In this document: in pieces, positions 63,434 through 64,000 of the stretch
Layout: the number at the start of each line of letters is the position of its first letter
Position numbering within the stretch: position 1 is the stretch's first letter
Source of the DNA: Poseidonocella sedimentorum
GTDB taxonomy: Bacteria; Pseudomonadota; Alphaproteobacteria; Rhodobacterales; Rhodobacteraceae
NCBI RefSeq assembly: GCF_900116005.1
Contig: NZ_FOYI01000014.1
Span: 1-64,000 of the forward strand
Direction of reading: 5' to 3'
Length of the DNA stretch: 64,000 nt
Translations under genes and position numbers: made by a program
Notes under the pieces: model-generated
Told to the model about the DNA's origin: nothing
Database searches by the model: none
Seen by the model: the letters and a program-made list of their open reading frames with translations, nothing else

Positions 63434-64000
63434 TCAGTAGCGGATCTTGGGATCGAACCACGCGTAGGCGAGGTCGGTGATCAGGTTCACGAACACGGTG
63501 AGCACACCGTAGAGAATGGTGACGCCAAGCAGCACCGCATAGTCGCGGCTGAGCGCGGAGCCGACGTAGGCCTGCCCCAGACCGCCGGTGGAGAAATAGA
63601 GATCGACGAAGACCGAACCGGTCAGCACGTAGACAAAGACCGGCCCGAGATAGGAAATCACGGGCAGCATCGTCGGCTTGAGCGCGTGACGCCAGATCAC
63701 GGCGCGTACCGGCAGGCCCTTGGCCCGCGCGGTGCGGATGAAGTTGGAGTTGAGCACTTCGAGCATCGACGAGCGCGTGATCCGCGCGATCGAGCCCATA
63801 TAGGACGTGCTGAGCGCGATCACCGGCATGATCAGGTATTGCCATTGCCCGCCGTTCCAGCCGCCGCCCGGCAGCACCCCGAGCCAGAGCGTGAAGGTCA
63901 GGATCAGGATCGGGCCCATGATGAAATTCGGCAGGGCCTGGGCCGCGATACCGAGCGAGACGGCGGTGTAATCGACCCATGAATTGTGGCGGATCGCGGC
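63434..64000 (-). CDS. Peptide-type ABC transporter permease, DppB family (5' end outside window)
   Basis: The visible 188 codons are the C-terminal part. The frame is open to the right edge of the window, with codons for A-A-I-R-H-N-S-W-V-D before the first internal Met. The EAA-type loop F-I-R-T-A-R-A-K-G-L-P-V-R-A-V-I-W-R and the end L-A-Y-A-W-F-D-P-K-I-R-Y match DppB permeases. It is the upstream permease of the DppC gene. Confidence 0.9.
   Translation of the reverse strand, partial: AAIRHNSWVDYTAVSLGIAAQALPNFIMGPILILTFTLWLGVLPGGGWNGGQWQYLIMPVIALSTSYMGSIARITRSSMLEVLNSNFIRTARAKGLPVRAVIWRHALKPTMLPVISYLGPVFVYVLTGSVFVDLYFSTGGLGQAYVGSALSRDYAVLLGVTILYGVLTVFVNLITDLAYAWFDPKIRY

Noticed and set aside
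1-64000. CRISPR arrays or rRNA operons
   Set aside because: No regularly spaced short repeats and no rRNA-like stretch were seen in the window.

Overview
The window looks like the chromosome of a marine alphaproteobacterium of the Roseobacter/Rhodobacteraceae group. The signs are high GC, heavy use of GC-ending codons, a Rhizobium-type L-rhamnose locus, a dimethylsulfoniopropionate (DMSP) DddD-type locus with a BCCT carrier, a PCu(A)C copper chaperone beside a DUF2946-like protein, and dense operons with ATGA or TGATG overlaps. No species can be named from the sequence alone.

Bases 1-946 hold the 3' end of an IS256-family transposase and a low-GC GIY-YIG-like gene. Bases 947-16567 are an integrated element, bounded by a 45-bp direct repeat of the 3' half of tRNA-Phe(GAA). 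A tyrosine recombinase and two small HTH/excisionase-like genes sit beside the intact tRNA. At the other end is a ColE1-like mobilisation block: a Rep-like HTH protein, MobC and an MbeA-like relaxase with MbeB- and MbeD-like genes nested inside it in another frame. The cargo is a SEC-C protein, a HicA-like/HTH gene pair, and a type I restriction-modification operon (hsdM-hsdS-hsdR) ending in a YgjP-like metallopeptidase. The element is best read as an integrative mobilisable element carrying defence genes.

Bases 16.6-23.3 kb are core genes: a low-molecular-weight phosphatase, a decayed cobB remnant, a copper chaperone, a DUF2946-like protein, L28, PBP4 (dacB), nadD, a MarR-GNAT fusion and a LysR protein with two HTH domains. 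Bases 23.4-34.1 kb are a complete L-rhamnose locus: rhaRSTPQUK on the minus strand and rhaDI on the plus strand, with a palindromic operator between them. A GGDEF-EAL protein, a LysR regulator, a luciferase-like monooxygenase and an SDR follow. Bases 39.0-45.0 kb are an acetoin-dehydrogenase-like operon with E1 alpha, E1 beta, a free-standing lipoyl domain, a catalytic-domain-only E2 and a lipoate-ligase-like protein. An AcoR-type regulator that lacks the GAFTGA loop lies next to it.

Bases 46.3-53.4 kb form a likely DMSP-uptake and cleavage locus: a BCCT carrier, a two-domain CoA transferase resembling DddD, a GMC oxidoreductase and a divergent LysR regulator. Bases 53.7-60.3 kb carry an unusual four-gene unit: a small exported protein, a LodA-like quinoprotein homologue, a LodB-like flavoprotein and a five-haem exported cytochrome. 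The LodA-like protein appears to lack the cysteine needed for the CTQ cofactor. This is the best candidate for an undescribed system in the window. The window ends with tRNA-Gln and a peptide-type ABC transporter that runs off the right edge.
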